This document shows positions 37,256 to 49,500 of a DNA stretch of 64,000 bases, one piece after another. The notes under the pieces were generated by a model, which searched no databases, had not been told where the DNA came from, and saw only the letters and a list, made by a program, of their open reading frames with translations. Source of the DNA: Eudorina sp. 2006-703-Eu-15 (taxonomy: Eukaryota > Chlorophyta > Chlorophyceae > Chlamydomonadales > Volvocaceae); assembly GCA_003117195.1 (NCBI GenBank), contig BDSI01000026.1:372001-436000 (forward strand), given 5' to 3'. Position 1 is the stretch's first letter; each line of letters starts with the position of its first letter. Both the position numbers and the translations under genes were made by a program.

Positions 37256-40200
37256 TCAGCATATGACGCATTGCTGCGTGCACCCCGGTGAGGGACCGTC
37301 TACGGGCGCGCGCTGCGTCTTGCCGCCCACCCCCGCGTCCCAGGGCACCTTACCGCCCTTGGGCGAAGGGCTGGCGGGCTGCGCGGCCGCAGCCGGCGCG
37401 CCCTCCATCTCCCTGACTAGCTCCGCCAGCTGCCCCTCCACGGCCGCCATGGTGGGTCGCTGCACGGGGTCGGGGTGCCAACAGGACTCGATGAGGGCCC
37501 AGGCGGCGTCGGAGAGCGCCTGGATGCGGGCGGGGCGGAAGCCCTCCGACACCTGCGGGCACACCGTTGAAGGTTAACATCTTTACAATTGTTGTCTTGA
37601 TTGGCGTAAGGGTGTACGATTGTCCATAGCCGCGGAGTGTTAGGCGGCATGGCGGGGCCATGAACGGCTCAGCCGTGGGCATCCCATTTTCGCTTGTGTC
37701 TAGAAAGGTAATCCGCCCAACCCAGCCCTGCTACTGACATATTTACCAGATAACCTGCATGGGAAAGACGTAGCAGATGCAGAGGCGGCGAACTAGGCAA
37801 CCGCGCCATAACCGTGGTGCATTGCAGGCAGAAAGGTAAAAGAACTACACGCGCGAAAGCGGACTACTTATTACCGACCTGTGATGTAGGTGGGTATCAG
37901 CCGACAGTCGTCATGGAAGTTGTGGAGCAAAGGGCAGGCATGCGGGCACGCGGGCGGGGCAAATAGCGTGTGTGTGTGTGTGTTCTTAGGCGGGCAGCTG
38001 TGTTGGAGTGTGTGACATGCAGGGGCAGAGCAGTGCCCAAAACGTTGCCCGCATGCATACATCGATACATGTAATACCCAACGCCCGACCCATGCAGTAT
38101 ATTTTAAAGACTGCGGTGTCGGAGAGGCGGACCCAGAGGCGCAAGCGACGAGCTGTGTGAAGACAGATGGGTGCCTGGGTGCTGTAAACCACCTCCGAAA
38201 CAGCTGCCAGGCGGAAGGGCCATCCGCGACGACGTGCCCGCGGGAGCAGATGGTGCTCCGGGAGCAGTGCAAAAGATTACGGCACGAGCCTTCAGAGTAC
38301 GACTTCCGTACCTTGGCCGCGTAAGCCGGTGGATCGCGGACGCCCATCCTGGCTGCCCTGCCCGTGTTGAAGATGCTGACGGACAGCAGCTCTCCACCCA
38401 GCAGCTCGTAGGCTAAGACGCCGAATGAGAAGACGTCGGAGCGCTCCGTGCTCGGCAGGTTGTTGTAGACCTCTGCGTTGCGAGCGGGAGGGGACACATC
38501 CACGTACGATAAGGGTACGACATGCAATTGCCGAACGCAATAGAATCGCCGGCGATGAAAGCCGGCCAGCAGTGGTGGGGACAACCCAGAAACCACCGAC
38601 GCTATCACAACACACAAAATCCGCTCGACACAAGGCCCCTACCACGCAGCCAAAACACCAGACGCGGACGATGCACGCAGAGAGCACAGCGTCCGGGGTT
38701 CGGCCGTACCCCATGACCCCTTGCCAAGACAGTCATATGTGCCGGGGGATCCCATTGTAACCCCTTGCTTCACTCAAGACGACGCCCTCCTCGCCGTCAC
38801 ACGCGCTCACCGGGTGCCATATACAAGAAGGACTCCGCCTTGTCTGCAATGAGGCAGCGGTGTCGGGGGGTTTCGGAACGGGTTCGGGGGGGTGTTCGGA
38901 AAGGGTTCGGGAGTGTTCTGGAAGGTTCGGGGAGATTCGGGGGCGGGAAGGAGGACATGTGCCGACTGCCAAAGGAGGGGACGTGACGCAGCGGCCTTTG
39001 TGGACACCCGACGGATGGGTCCGGGGGCAAGTCCGCTACACAAGCGTCGTTCCGCGTCACACACAGCACAAGCACAGCAGTGTACGGCAGAGCGCTGCAC
39101 GCACAGCACATGGGTGACGGCACATGGGCTCCGCCCCACCTGGCCACGTGTACACGAGCTCCAGTTCACTGGGCTGCAGCGGCTGTAGCTCCCGACCGCC
39201 CAGTTGCCTCAACAGGCTCTCCACGTTACCCAAGCACGCGGCAGCTGCGGGGCCGGCTCCCTCTACGGCCGCGGACGACCCGCCGCTGCTGCGACTGCCG
39301 CCACAGCCACTGCCGCCTCGACCGCTGCCGCCCTTCGCCTCCAAGGAGGTCGCTCCCGCCGTACCATGGATGATGGGCGGAGAGGTTGTTGGGGCAGGAG
39401 GAGGAAGATTCGCTGGCGCGGAGGCATGGCCGCTCGCGCCGGTGGACGATGGCGTCGGGGGACAGTGTGGCGCCGGTCTCGCCTCCGCTGCTGCTGCTGC
39501 TGCTGCTTCCTCCTGGACAAACATGGTATGCAGCTGCGTTGACACGTTTGCCGGCTGCCACTATGTCCAGGCAACTAAAACTAACCCCCACAGGCCATCA
39601 CAGAAGAAGTATAAAGCATTCAGTCGGGAGTCCAAGCTGGACAACGTTTACGGTACACAGAGCTGTGCCGTGGGTACATTCTCGGACGAGAAGCTACGTA
39701 CGGGATCAGGTTGCCGAAAGGGATCGTACCGCTACCGTAAACCGTACACATACAAACGCACCTGGGTGCATCCCAACACGTCCCACTCGTCCCCTCGCTG
39801 AGCCTCTTGGGCCTCTTGACCCTCTGGGGCCGGTCCTTACCTCACATCCGTTGCCTGCCCGCTGGCTGCTGTCCTCCCCGACAGCCGCGTCAGCCAGCGG
39901 GTTGAAGATGGTCTGCGTGAACGCGCGCCGCCGCAGCGCGTTCGACCGGTCGTCGTACAGTACGGCATGGAGGCCGAGATCGGACAACTTGCAGGACACG
40001 TCGGCCGAGCCAGCCACGCGTTTCGTAAGGACGCTGTCCTGCATCGTCAAGCAGCGACCAACGATCAACGAACTTGTGGAGGGTATCCAGCAACCGCTTC
40101 AAACAGTTGAACCCCCTGGGTTATGAACCGTGGGTTGATACGCCTTAGTGTCGTACGGACGCCGTACCCATCCACGTGCCCAGCTGCCCCGCCCCCCAGC

Positions 40201-41511
40201 TGCAAAACCCTAGAAGCCCCAACCTCACCGCGCGGATATCCCGATGGATGACGGGGGGCTTCTGACTGTGCAGGTACGACAGCGCGGCGGCAACCTGAGG
40301 GTGCCGCACAACAGACACATCAGACCCGCCTGAGTATGTAACGATGCGGGGGCGCACACGGGCAGCTCGCGTCGTGGGGGCACCCAGGAGCGCGTCAGAG
40401 GCCACCTAGTACTGTTTGGTGGGTATCAGGGAAGCCACGCAGGGCCGTACCGGGCACGATCAGCAGCTCATCTGACGCGCGGTCGGCCGTACACAGCCCA
40501 CGAGAGCTGGGCTGGCGGACTTGCCTGAGTAAGCCATCTGTAGGCCTCGCCGGTCTTGTACTGCCTCCTGCCCGCCATCATGCCCCTTGTGATGAGGTCC
40601 TTGAGCGTTTGAGGCTGGCAGGGCGGCATCGTGTACAGCAACAGTTAGTACGACATTTACAGGACGACTTAACCCCTCAGAGCCGTCACAGTTGGTATGC
40701 ACGGACACACCTCGCACAGCTCCAAAGCCATCGCCAGTGCAGGCGCGGGCTGGTTGGGTGCGAAGCCGCCTGGAAGTTGCGCCACGCCAAAGCATTTTAC
40801 AAGGTGCCTGGAGTGCCGGATCGAGTGGAGGGGCAACGTGGGGGCGGCAGAAGTAAGCAGCTAACGCAGGGCGGAAGGCGCTGAGGAAAACGCATGTCAG
40901 AGCCCTGCGCACGCGACGCGCCGCGACGTGTACGAACACACAGCGTGAGGACCGATATCCACGCAGCTGCAATTTGCGCACAGGGAAGGGTGCTTGGAGC
41001 AGTATTGTATGGGGAGCACATCGAGCTTTTCCTAACGCACATTGTCCAGCAAAGGGGCCATTCCCTTCGGAGGCCTAGAAAACAAGTAGTCAACTATCAA
41101 ACCTGCGACACCAGCACGAGCTACCAGGCAGCTAAGTCCTATATCTGAGGAGACTCATTATCATCTTTCGACGACACGTGATACTAACAAACTTTGCGAA
41201 AGCCCCCTCTAGGCCCACCCCGGGCCGGCACAAGTTCACGATCACCTGTGTCCAATTTGAAGCATAATTTTTGCCTCCCTCAAAAACAGTTTTTCTCGGA
41301 GGTTCTCCTCGTTGGGGGCTGTAGAGCATCCATCGGCCGCCGTAACCGCGCCAGCCTTCGACTTAGGCTTTGCATGCAGGATTTTCAGCGCAATATCTTG
41401 TCCATTGTAAGATGCCTTCCAGAACGTCGCAGAAGCAGACTGCCCTACTTCCTCGCGGACTTGCAAGGCGCGCAGGTCCAATTTTTGCGGCAATTCGTCA
41501 TCGTCACACAT
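37256..41511 (-). CDS. TKL-type pseudokinase, divergent paralogue
   Basis: Nine phase-matched exons, 5' to 3': 41246-41511, 40711-40807, 40525-40614, 40229-40294, 39841-40038, 39140-39512, 38811-38843, 38312-38472, 37256-37552; 526 aa. Kinase landmarks: Lys43 (ALK), hinge ALELCE, HRD at 168-170, DLG at 193-195 in place of DFG, APE-type segment after YMAP, DVFSFGVLAYE, and the TKL-style CWHPDPVQRPTM. Degenerate sites: the Gly-rich loop reads GQSASA (second and third Gly lost), the catalytic-loop Lys is Arg172 and the metal-binding Asn is Ser175. These point to weak or no phosphotransfer. The 165-residue activation segment is Ala/Gly/Ser/Pro-rich. The protein ends in CVIC, a CaaX-like box. It is head-to-head with a paralogue at 43526-51197 with matching exon sizes (97, 90, 66, 33 and 161 nt). 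One intron uses a GC donor. Confidence 0.9.
38868..38945 (-). repeat. G-rich GTTCGG repeat in intron
   Basis: Imperfect repeats of GGTTCGGGG type on the plus strand, inside the pseudokinase intron between exons 38811-38843 and 39140-39512. The plus strand has several G-runs that could form G-quadruplexes; the transcript strand is C-rich. Confidence 0.75.
40295..40524 (-). other. GC-AG intron in the pseudokinase
   Basis: On the minus strand the exon ends ACTCAG and the intron starts GCAAGT; the acceptor is CCTCAG before 40294. The homologous intron in the plus-strand paralogue has an ordinary GT donor at the same codon boundary. Confidence 0.85.
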
Positions 41512-43525
41512 ATTAGCAAGGCTTAGGACGTGAAGTTATGTGATGTAGCTACGATCGTCCAAACCCTGTAACTTTATCGTTTGCAAGTTCGTAGCAAGTC
41601 GAGTCTAGAACTGGCAGAGAATAATACCGTTTCATGAAACACGTATCCAAGCTGCTCCGTCGATCAAGGAGGCTTTGCGTTGGGCATGGACTGAGCCGTA
41701 CATCTATCGCACACGTGCTTCTGGATATTGCTGCGTTGAAACGCAAATCGCATGTAAAAGTATTCTATGACTGAAAAATATAGATAGCGTAACTATGTGC
41801 ATGCTTACGCACATCTGCCACGCCCCGTCACGCATCACCGTATATATGTAACCCACCCGATGTTTTTGCAGACGTTTCAAACGTAGCAATCCATTAGATT
41901 TATGTTCTTTGCATCAGATCTCACCGCGAGTTGACGTTGAACCCAGGGAGGTGGGCGGATATCTGCATTCGTAAAACTGATGGGCCCGTTGCGGCCCGAA
42001 TCCAGCAAATCATCATTGGAATTAAAATACAAGTTTGATATTGCCCGTTTTCGAATATTTTAAGCTAAGAACGGCAGCGATAACAGGGTCCTGGGCGTAT
42101 TCGAGGTCGGTTATGCAAGTTATGCTCGGATTTCCAGACTCCCTAATGCTTCTAGCTGTATTGAAGTACTGTGCTTAATGAAAACTTCCGGGGAATGTGA
42201 CTAGTGAAGTCCTGAACGCGTGGCAAGCCTTGAACGGGTACATAGGGCTTACACCCCACGAGGAGGGTTAGGGCCAGCCAGCGGTTGAGCCAGCCGGAGG
42301 AGAGCCAGGTGGAGCCAGGCTGATGCATGGCCCGTTGTCACCATCATCAATCAGACCTGATAATGCACCGGCAGACACCTCTGGAGTCGCAGGCCACGGA
42401 ACAGATGGCTACAGCCGAAATCCGCGGACCTGCCCTCATCTTTTAGTGGCTTAATGTGCCGACAACCCTCAAGAGTTTAGACGGCGAGGTCAACGCTCAC
42501 GAGGGAAGAGGTCGAGTCCTTAGTACGACTGGTACGACTTCATTAAATCGTTGATTGGTATAAGCACTGTGCGGGGAGGATCGCCGCGCCAACCTTGACG
42601 AGGGCCAGCAGGGCTCTGCAACACAGGGTTCGACGGGGTTCGCTGCAACATTTTCGCTCTGTCACCATAAAACATGTGCATTTCTGCATTGGCAATACAT
42701 GCCTGGCCACTAACTACGGCTATCGCCTGACGGGCTGTGAATGTGCTGATTGGGGAGGATTGGGGTTTGCATTGATGCGCGATCCTGTACGGTGATGCGG
42801 GTGATGGGACCGACGGCCGGCAATAATGCTTGCAGTCAGGGGCGCCCCGGTTGGTCTATCTTGTGTGCCTTGTTTTGAGTGCGCATAAGCCGACCCCGTG
42901 TGGCGGTGGTGTTGACGTTGAAGTAGCGACGACGGCGAGGACTGTGGGCGTCGAGTGCCGGGCTTGCAGACGTCAAGACCTCGGCACGCATGCGGCACTA
43001 TACTGATCCAAATAAAACTTTAACAGGGATGATAAGCAGAGATGATAACAGCAAGGCAAGCCCGACGTTTCTCCAAACGCGTCTGCATTTACAAAGGGTC
43101 CGCGAATGCGAGGGCATTAGTCACATAGAAGAACATCCAGGAAAGCTTACAATTACGATTCCATTGTCATTTTCTTATTGTGTCTTCCTAGCTGTGATGC
43201 TTTGCCCTGTCGCGCTCGCGTCGTCCCCTAACAGTCACATTACTGCTCGAATGTTTCTGTTGAATCATCACTCAATTATGAAACTTAGTGCATCAATTCC
43301 TATGAGACATACCGCAAAGCTAGAAGAAATAAAACCGTCACATGTTGCCGTCTGACGTACGGCACCGTATGGGACCATGTGGGCCCTTACAGTGGGCACG
43401 AACAACAATATCGACGATTTCAATTATGTACAGATAGGTGGTTATTGCAAGTCTGCTCATGCGTTCCTTAAGTCGAAGGTTGTGTACGTCGTCCGACCGA
43501 CGTAGGACATCAGAGAAATCGCGGT
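41512..43525. promoter_or_regulatory. Shared divergent region of the kinase pair
   Basis: About 2 kb between the two start codons of the head-to-head kinases. AT-richer than the genes. It should hold both promoters and 5' UTRs. No open frame of note, RNA gene or internal symmetry was recognised; if the pair arose by inverted duplication, the upstream sequences have diverged beyond visual recognition. Confidence 0.5.
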
Positions 43526-46500
43526 ATGAGCTCAAAAGATTTACAACAGCCGGTGGTTTCCGTTGTACTGGACCTGCCCAACCTGCGAGTGGGCAAGGAG
43601 CTCGGACGCGGCGGTTTCGCCACCTGCTGGTTCGCAACATACAGGGGCCAGAATGTCGCCCTCAAGGTGCTCACGCCCCGGCGACCGGCTCCGATTGACA
43701 AGACCACCGGGAACGTGGCAAATTCCGGCTGGCACGCGCCTGGCGAGGACCTCTATGATCGGATGTTTCTGAGAGAGGCCCAAGTCATGATGCAACTTGA
43801 ACACAGGCGAGTTGTCGGAGGCTCCGTGTAAATTGCAGTAAGTACAAAGAATTTCATGCGAAAATTATCATGTAGCGGGGCCTCCGGTTGGTAGACAGCT
43901 GCTTTCAGAGTGGCGAAGCCGAAACAGTACGTGCGCGAAACACCGACGGACAAATTGATTCAAATTCCCGGGAATGAATATTATGCTTAGTCTGGAAAAC
44001 ACAAATTGGTAGAGAAGTCGACGCTTGAGCTTCTGGTGCATGTGCCTTCGGCTGACGCGGCAGCCGTTCTGCTGTCCTGGACTGGCGGCGGTAAAGTGCA
44101 ATGTAGAATTTTTAACATCAGTATATGCCCTATATAAAAAATGTCTTCTAATCCTCTGATTGCTTTCGTCGGCAGAGATTCTGTCGCTTCGAGGGATAAC
44201 TTCTACGGGGTGATACATTTCTACTTAAGCTTAATAAAATCTGAAAAAGATTCAATATAATGCATAGATCTATGGGAATTCGCTGTGGGAAGGCCACTAG
44301 ATACATGTCCCGGGCGCATCTGTTCATAGTCGAGATCCGAATCCAATTTGTCCAGGGCCGCCCGTCATAGGCTGATAGCAAAGCGCCGCAGGCGTCCGAG
44401 AGATGCAAATGACACCAGGGATAAAGCCCGCTCAGGGGAGGGCGCCCTTATTAGCGAACCACCACCCCAACCACGTCTCCGGCGGTGGCCCGTAGTCTTG
44501 GAAGGCGACGGAGGCTCGCGAGCAACCATCAGGGGCCTGCCCGTACCGCCCCACCAGTCCCGCCTTACTTACAAGGGAACCATCCCATTCATGGGAATCA
44601 GCCGATACCTGAGGTCTCCCCCCTGGCACTTGAACCTTAGGTGACCGTTATGCAGTACACTTGCACCGCTTTCACATACAGGCACATCGTGCGGTGCTTC
44701 AATGTTGCCCAACTGCCGGCTGCCGTCGTACCCAAGCAGCCACAGCCAGCACTGGCCATGATGCTGGAGCTGTGTGAGGTACGGCACTGTACGATGTGTT
44801 GGACGACTTGTACAGAAACTAGGCCAGATAGAGATCTCCCTGGAAACAGTGTCTTTGGCTTGTTCGAAGTCCAATGGGCCAACTGTCCCTGCGCAAGTAC
44901 GGAGGGGCGACGACGAAACCTGACAGCGGGTTGTCCGGGTTCAGAAGTAGCTAACATTGTAACGGTTGCACAGTGTATCGTTGCCTCGCATCCTTGCTTG
45001 CATGCGTGTAAAGGCCCCCACACGCGAGCGATCACACCCCGTTGGCGCCCGCACCGCGCAGTCGAAGACGCTCAAGGACCTGATCATGGAGAACATGGCT
45101 TCGGGCCGCCGCGGATTTAAGACGCAGCAGGCCTACGTCTGGCTGCATCAGGTGGGAGGCTGCCAAGCGCCGACACACATTCGCACACTCACACCGACGA
45201 AGGCTCCACCCGCCGGTCGTCATTGAGTGTTTGGGTCTGTACAGCACTACCACCTTATGCGTTGACTTTGGGTATAGCGGTGTGACTTTGGGTATAGCGG
45301 TGTGACTTTCGGTATAGCGATGTGCCCTCGCCGGCGGAACCCCCAGGAACCGGCCCAGGAGGCCGGAGTCGCCCACCACCACCAGGGAGGGGTCCAGGCT
45401 CCAGGGCCCGGTTACCCAGGCCGTCAGGCAGAGGCGGACTGTCCTCTCCGCATTACCTCACGTCTCCGGTCGCTGCTGCTGCTCCGCAGATCGCCTCCGC
45501 ACTCGCCTACATGCACCGGCAGCGGCCGCCGATCATCCACAGGGACATCAAAGCGGTGCGTGTGGCCCCGTGCTGTCGATACGACATTTCTGTTAGGACG
45601 GGTGACTTCTGTCAGGACCACATGCATGGATTGCGCCAATGGCAGAGCAGACCGTGTTGGGTTTGCTGCGCCCTTGCATGCGCACTGGGTTTTGCGCGCT
45701 GGCGGTCTCCCGGCAAAAGCACCTGTCGCACCTTCCGCGGCTGACCTGACCTGACCTGACCTGACCTGACCTGACCTGACCTGACCTGACCTGACCTGAC
45801 CTGACCTGACCTGACCTGACCTGACCTGACCTGACCTGACCTGACCTGACCTGACCTGACCTGACCTGACCTGACCTGACCTGACCTGACCTGACCTGAC
45901 CTGACCTGACCTGACCTGACCTGACCTGACCTGACCTGACCTGACCTGACCTGACCTGACCTGACCTGACCTGACCTGACCTGACCTGACCTGACCTGAC
46001 CTGATCCTGCGGACGCTCCCTGACGGTCCACCGCATCGTCATTCGCCGTGCAGGACAACATCCTCTTGGTGCGGGATGCGTCCGGCGGCGGCGGCTGCGG
46101 CGGCGGTTGCGGGCGCGGCGGCGGCGATTGGATCTGCAAGATCTCGGATCTCGGGCTGCACGTGGCCCTGTCCGAGCATCGTCCCGTGATGCTGCGCCGG
46201 CGATCACCCACCAGCGTCACCACCGACCACCTCGGGACACGAGACGCCCTCGCCGCCTCAAGCAGGCGGCTGGAGGAGGCGCCTACCTCGCCACGGATGG
46301 CGGCGACGCCGCCGTGCTCGCCTAGGGCCCAGGCGCCACCACCTGCGCCGGCGAAACCCCGGCCGCCGCCGCCGCCGCCGCCGCCGCAGCAGCAGCAGCA
46401 GCAGCCCCTGGCCTCGACGCGGGAACCGCGGTGCGGTGCATGGGAGGACCGCGTCAGCCCGCAGTCTCCCTTCATGACCGTGTCGGCCGCGACCAGCTTC

Positions 46501-49500
46501 ACGATCGTCACGTCCTGTGAGTACGACTGTCATCGTACGGCGGTAGGTTTCGGACAATCGGCGGCGGCTCTTTCTGTCGTCGATCTGCCGAGAGGGAGCA
46601 GCGTTGCAGCGGGCCCCGCAACAGGAGCGCCGTACAATGTACATCAGTACGGCAGCAGGGAGAGATCCCAGCTCGCGGGTCATACGAGTAAAATGGGCGT
46701 GAGAGTGGAATGCGATCATGATGCGTCCAGTCCCCTCAAATCGCCAATACAGTCCAATACTTGGGGTTGAATGGCAGATGGGCCCGATGCGTACCGTACT
46801 CGACTGGAAGGTGGATCATGTACGATGGAATTCCGGGCAGACGATGAGGAGAAGGCCCTTGCGTCCCATTAACTTGCGTCAGCCCGCACTAGTAACGCCC
46901 AGCAGGCACGTCTGCTGACCTGCTAACGTCGGTAGGGATGCCGTGTGCGGCAACGCCAACACCCCCCCACCCCCAGGCGGTCCGGGAGGTGGCGACGGCA
47001 AGGAGGTGCGCGCACGCTTTCGAAACAACGGAGGACGGCTGTCCCTGGAGTTAGCGGGCGAGAAGCAGTCCAGGGAGGGCGCAACGCTCGCGAAAACCCG
47101 GGGCGGAAGCTTCCGGTGCGTCTCCATGGAGCGGGCGCGCGGGTGCCCTAGCTAGGGCGGTTTGTATCATTTGCGTGTTATTGTCCAAAAACGCATGATG
47201 TACATGCTGCGGCATTGAGGAAGGAGAAGCTGCTGTATGCGGGGATTGTACGTGGTACGGTGCCGTACTGTCACAATGTGGACGACGGTACGGCACTTGC
47301 CGCAGACGTCGAATCCGGAGCTAATGCTCTCTCCATCAATCATACCTTTCTACCGGTGCTACACTCATTCACAGACGCATATCGAATATGCAAGTCCGTT
47401 GGCGATGTTTGTTGCTGCAGGTATCCGCCCAAGTCCGCGCACGACTCGCGGCACGTCCATTTTCAGCTCGACGATGGGAGCGTGGGGAGCTCGTCCAGTC
47501 GGCGGGGGCTGCAGTGGCATCCGCCAGGAACGGAAGGTGAGTGAGGACCGATGAGGAGAGCCCGCACACTGCACCCTTGGAGCAAGAGCACCCCGGGGAT
47601 CCGCTGAAACGTGGTCCATTCAAAAGAGCACCAGCCGTCCAGCCCCCGAACATGCACGCGGCGGGTGACGTGTCTATCCCATCCAGGAGCGAGCGGTGGG
47701 CAGCAGCACCCCGCGGCGGTCGACAGTACGACACACCGTCGGCAGGGCTGGACGCCAGCCGACGACCCGGCGTCGCCGCCGCCGCCGCCGGAAGGTGCGG
47801 CCGCGGCGGGGACGACGACGACGCCGCGGCCCGCGACGGCGGCAACCCGCAGCCGATCTGCAGCGGCGGCCGCCGCCTCCACACCTGCGACCTGTCCTCC
47901 GCCGCTCGGTGCAGCCCCTGTTGCCAGTGGCGCCCCCCAAGGAGCTTCTCAGGGGGAGGCGCCCTCCGGTCCACTCCGATTCACGCACTCGGAGGATGAC
48001 CCGGTAGGTTGCTGATAGCCGCAGGGCCTTCTTGCTCACAAGTCACAACAAAAACTGACCAGCCAAGGGAAGCCAACTGAAGGCAAATGAACCCATCAAA
48101 GCGTTCCCCAGGGCGTGTAAGGCACTGGGCCGCTTGTCCGTGTGGCTCCAAGACTGCGGCGGGATACCCGTAGGTAGCCTCGCCGCGCCCGTCCCTGGAC
48201 CGCACGAGCACGAGCACCGTACACAACCGTACACAGGCACGAGCACACTACACATGGGCGACAGACCTGAATGGAATCTCGGTACTGATCGCCCAACGGG
48301 TTAACCGTGTCCGCTCCAGGTCGGCGCTGGCCCTCCCGGGCATCCGGTCACCGTTGGCTCCTCGGCTGGTGCAGGGGAGTCAGAGGCGTCGGCATCTACG
48401 ACAGGGTCAGCTGCGACGCCCGATCCCGAGGAGCGAAAGGACGTTTCCCAACAAACAGGCTCCCTCCAGCACCTGCAGCATCATCATCAGCAGCAGCCCC
48501 AGGATCAACTCCACCACCACCACGAACAGCAGCCACAGCAGCCGCAGCAACCGGAAGCACTATCCGGTGTTGATCAGGGACGCGCCACCCCCACGGGTAG
48601 GTCCCACCGGAAGCGCAGCAGCAGCCGCAGCAGCAGCAGCTCAGCCGACCGGGCGGCGGGCTCCGGGCGCGATGGCGGGCATCCGCCTGTGCACGTGGGC
48701 CTGGAGCCCTCCGTGGATTCAACCCTGAGCGGCCTGCTAAGGTGAGGTGGCGCTGCGCGCGGGCGCGGCGGCAGGTATCCAGCTTCCGAGCTATCCGAGG
48801 TATCCGAGGTATCCGAGCTCTACACCAGCCAGGGTCCGGTTTGCAGGACTGCAGGACTGCAGATCTGCAGGACTGCAGATCTGCGGGACTGCAGCCCTTG
48901 GGATGTTAGGAATTTGGGATGTGCTCAAATGGTAGGGGCTCGTGACCGGCCCCTGTGCGAAGCCGTCCTTCATCATCGACCATACAAGCATACCGTGGGC
49001 TTCGTACCTCGCCGAGTGCAGTTCGTACAAGCCGTACTAACACGTGACATGATGTGGTCGTACAACCTGCTGCCGCAGCCGCTTCCCGGACCTGGTGGAG
49101 CCCGTGCCGAGGGACGCGCCGGAGATGGGGCTTCGAAACGTGGCCAGCCTGTTGGCACAGCTGGGGATGTCGGAGCTGCGGCCGCTGCGGCGCAATGAGA
49201 TGGAGTGGGTCTTCGGCCTCACAGGCAAGTGGGGTGCTTGATGGGGGTGACGCAAGGTGCGGTAAGCGGGGTGACGCAAGGTGCGGTAAGCGGGGTGACG
49301 CAAGGTGAGGTAAGCGGGATGACGCAGGGTGAAGCGGGCCAAGGGCGTGTGGTCAGAGGTGCTTGACGCACGGCGTGAGCGTGCATGCGATGTGTCGCGT
49401 TGGAGGGCTTAGTCCGTCTCAGTTGCTTGGCCCTAGCTAGGCCGCCAGGACTCAGTTAAGTGTAGGAACGGACACTTGGGCATTTACCAATAGGCGTTTC

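Noticed and set aside
45593..46511. Minus-strand open frames encoding long SGQVR repeats
   Set aside because: Product of the (CTGAC)n intronic array; a real plus-strand kinase exon overlaps their non-repeat part.
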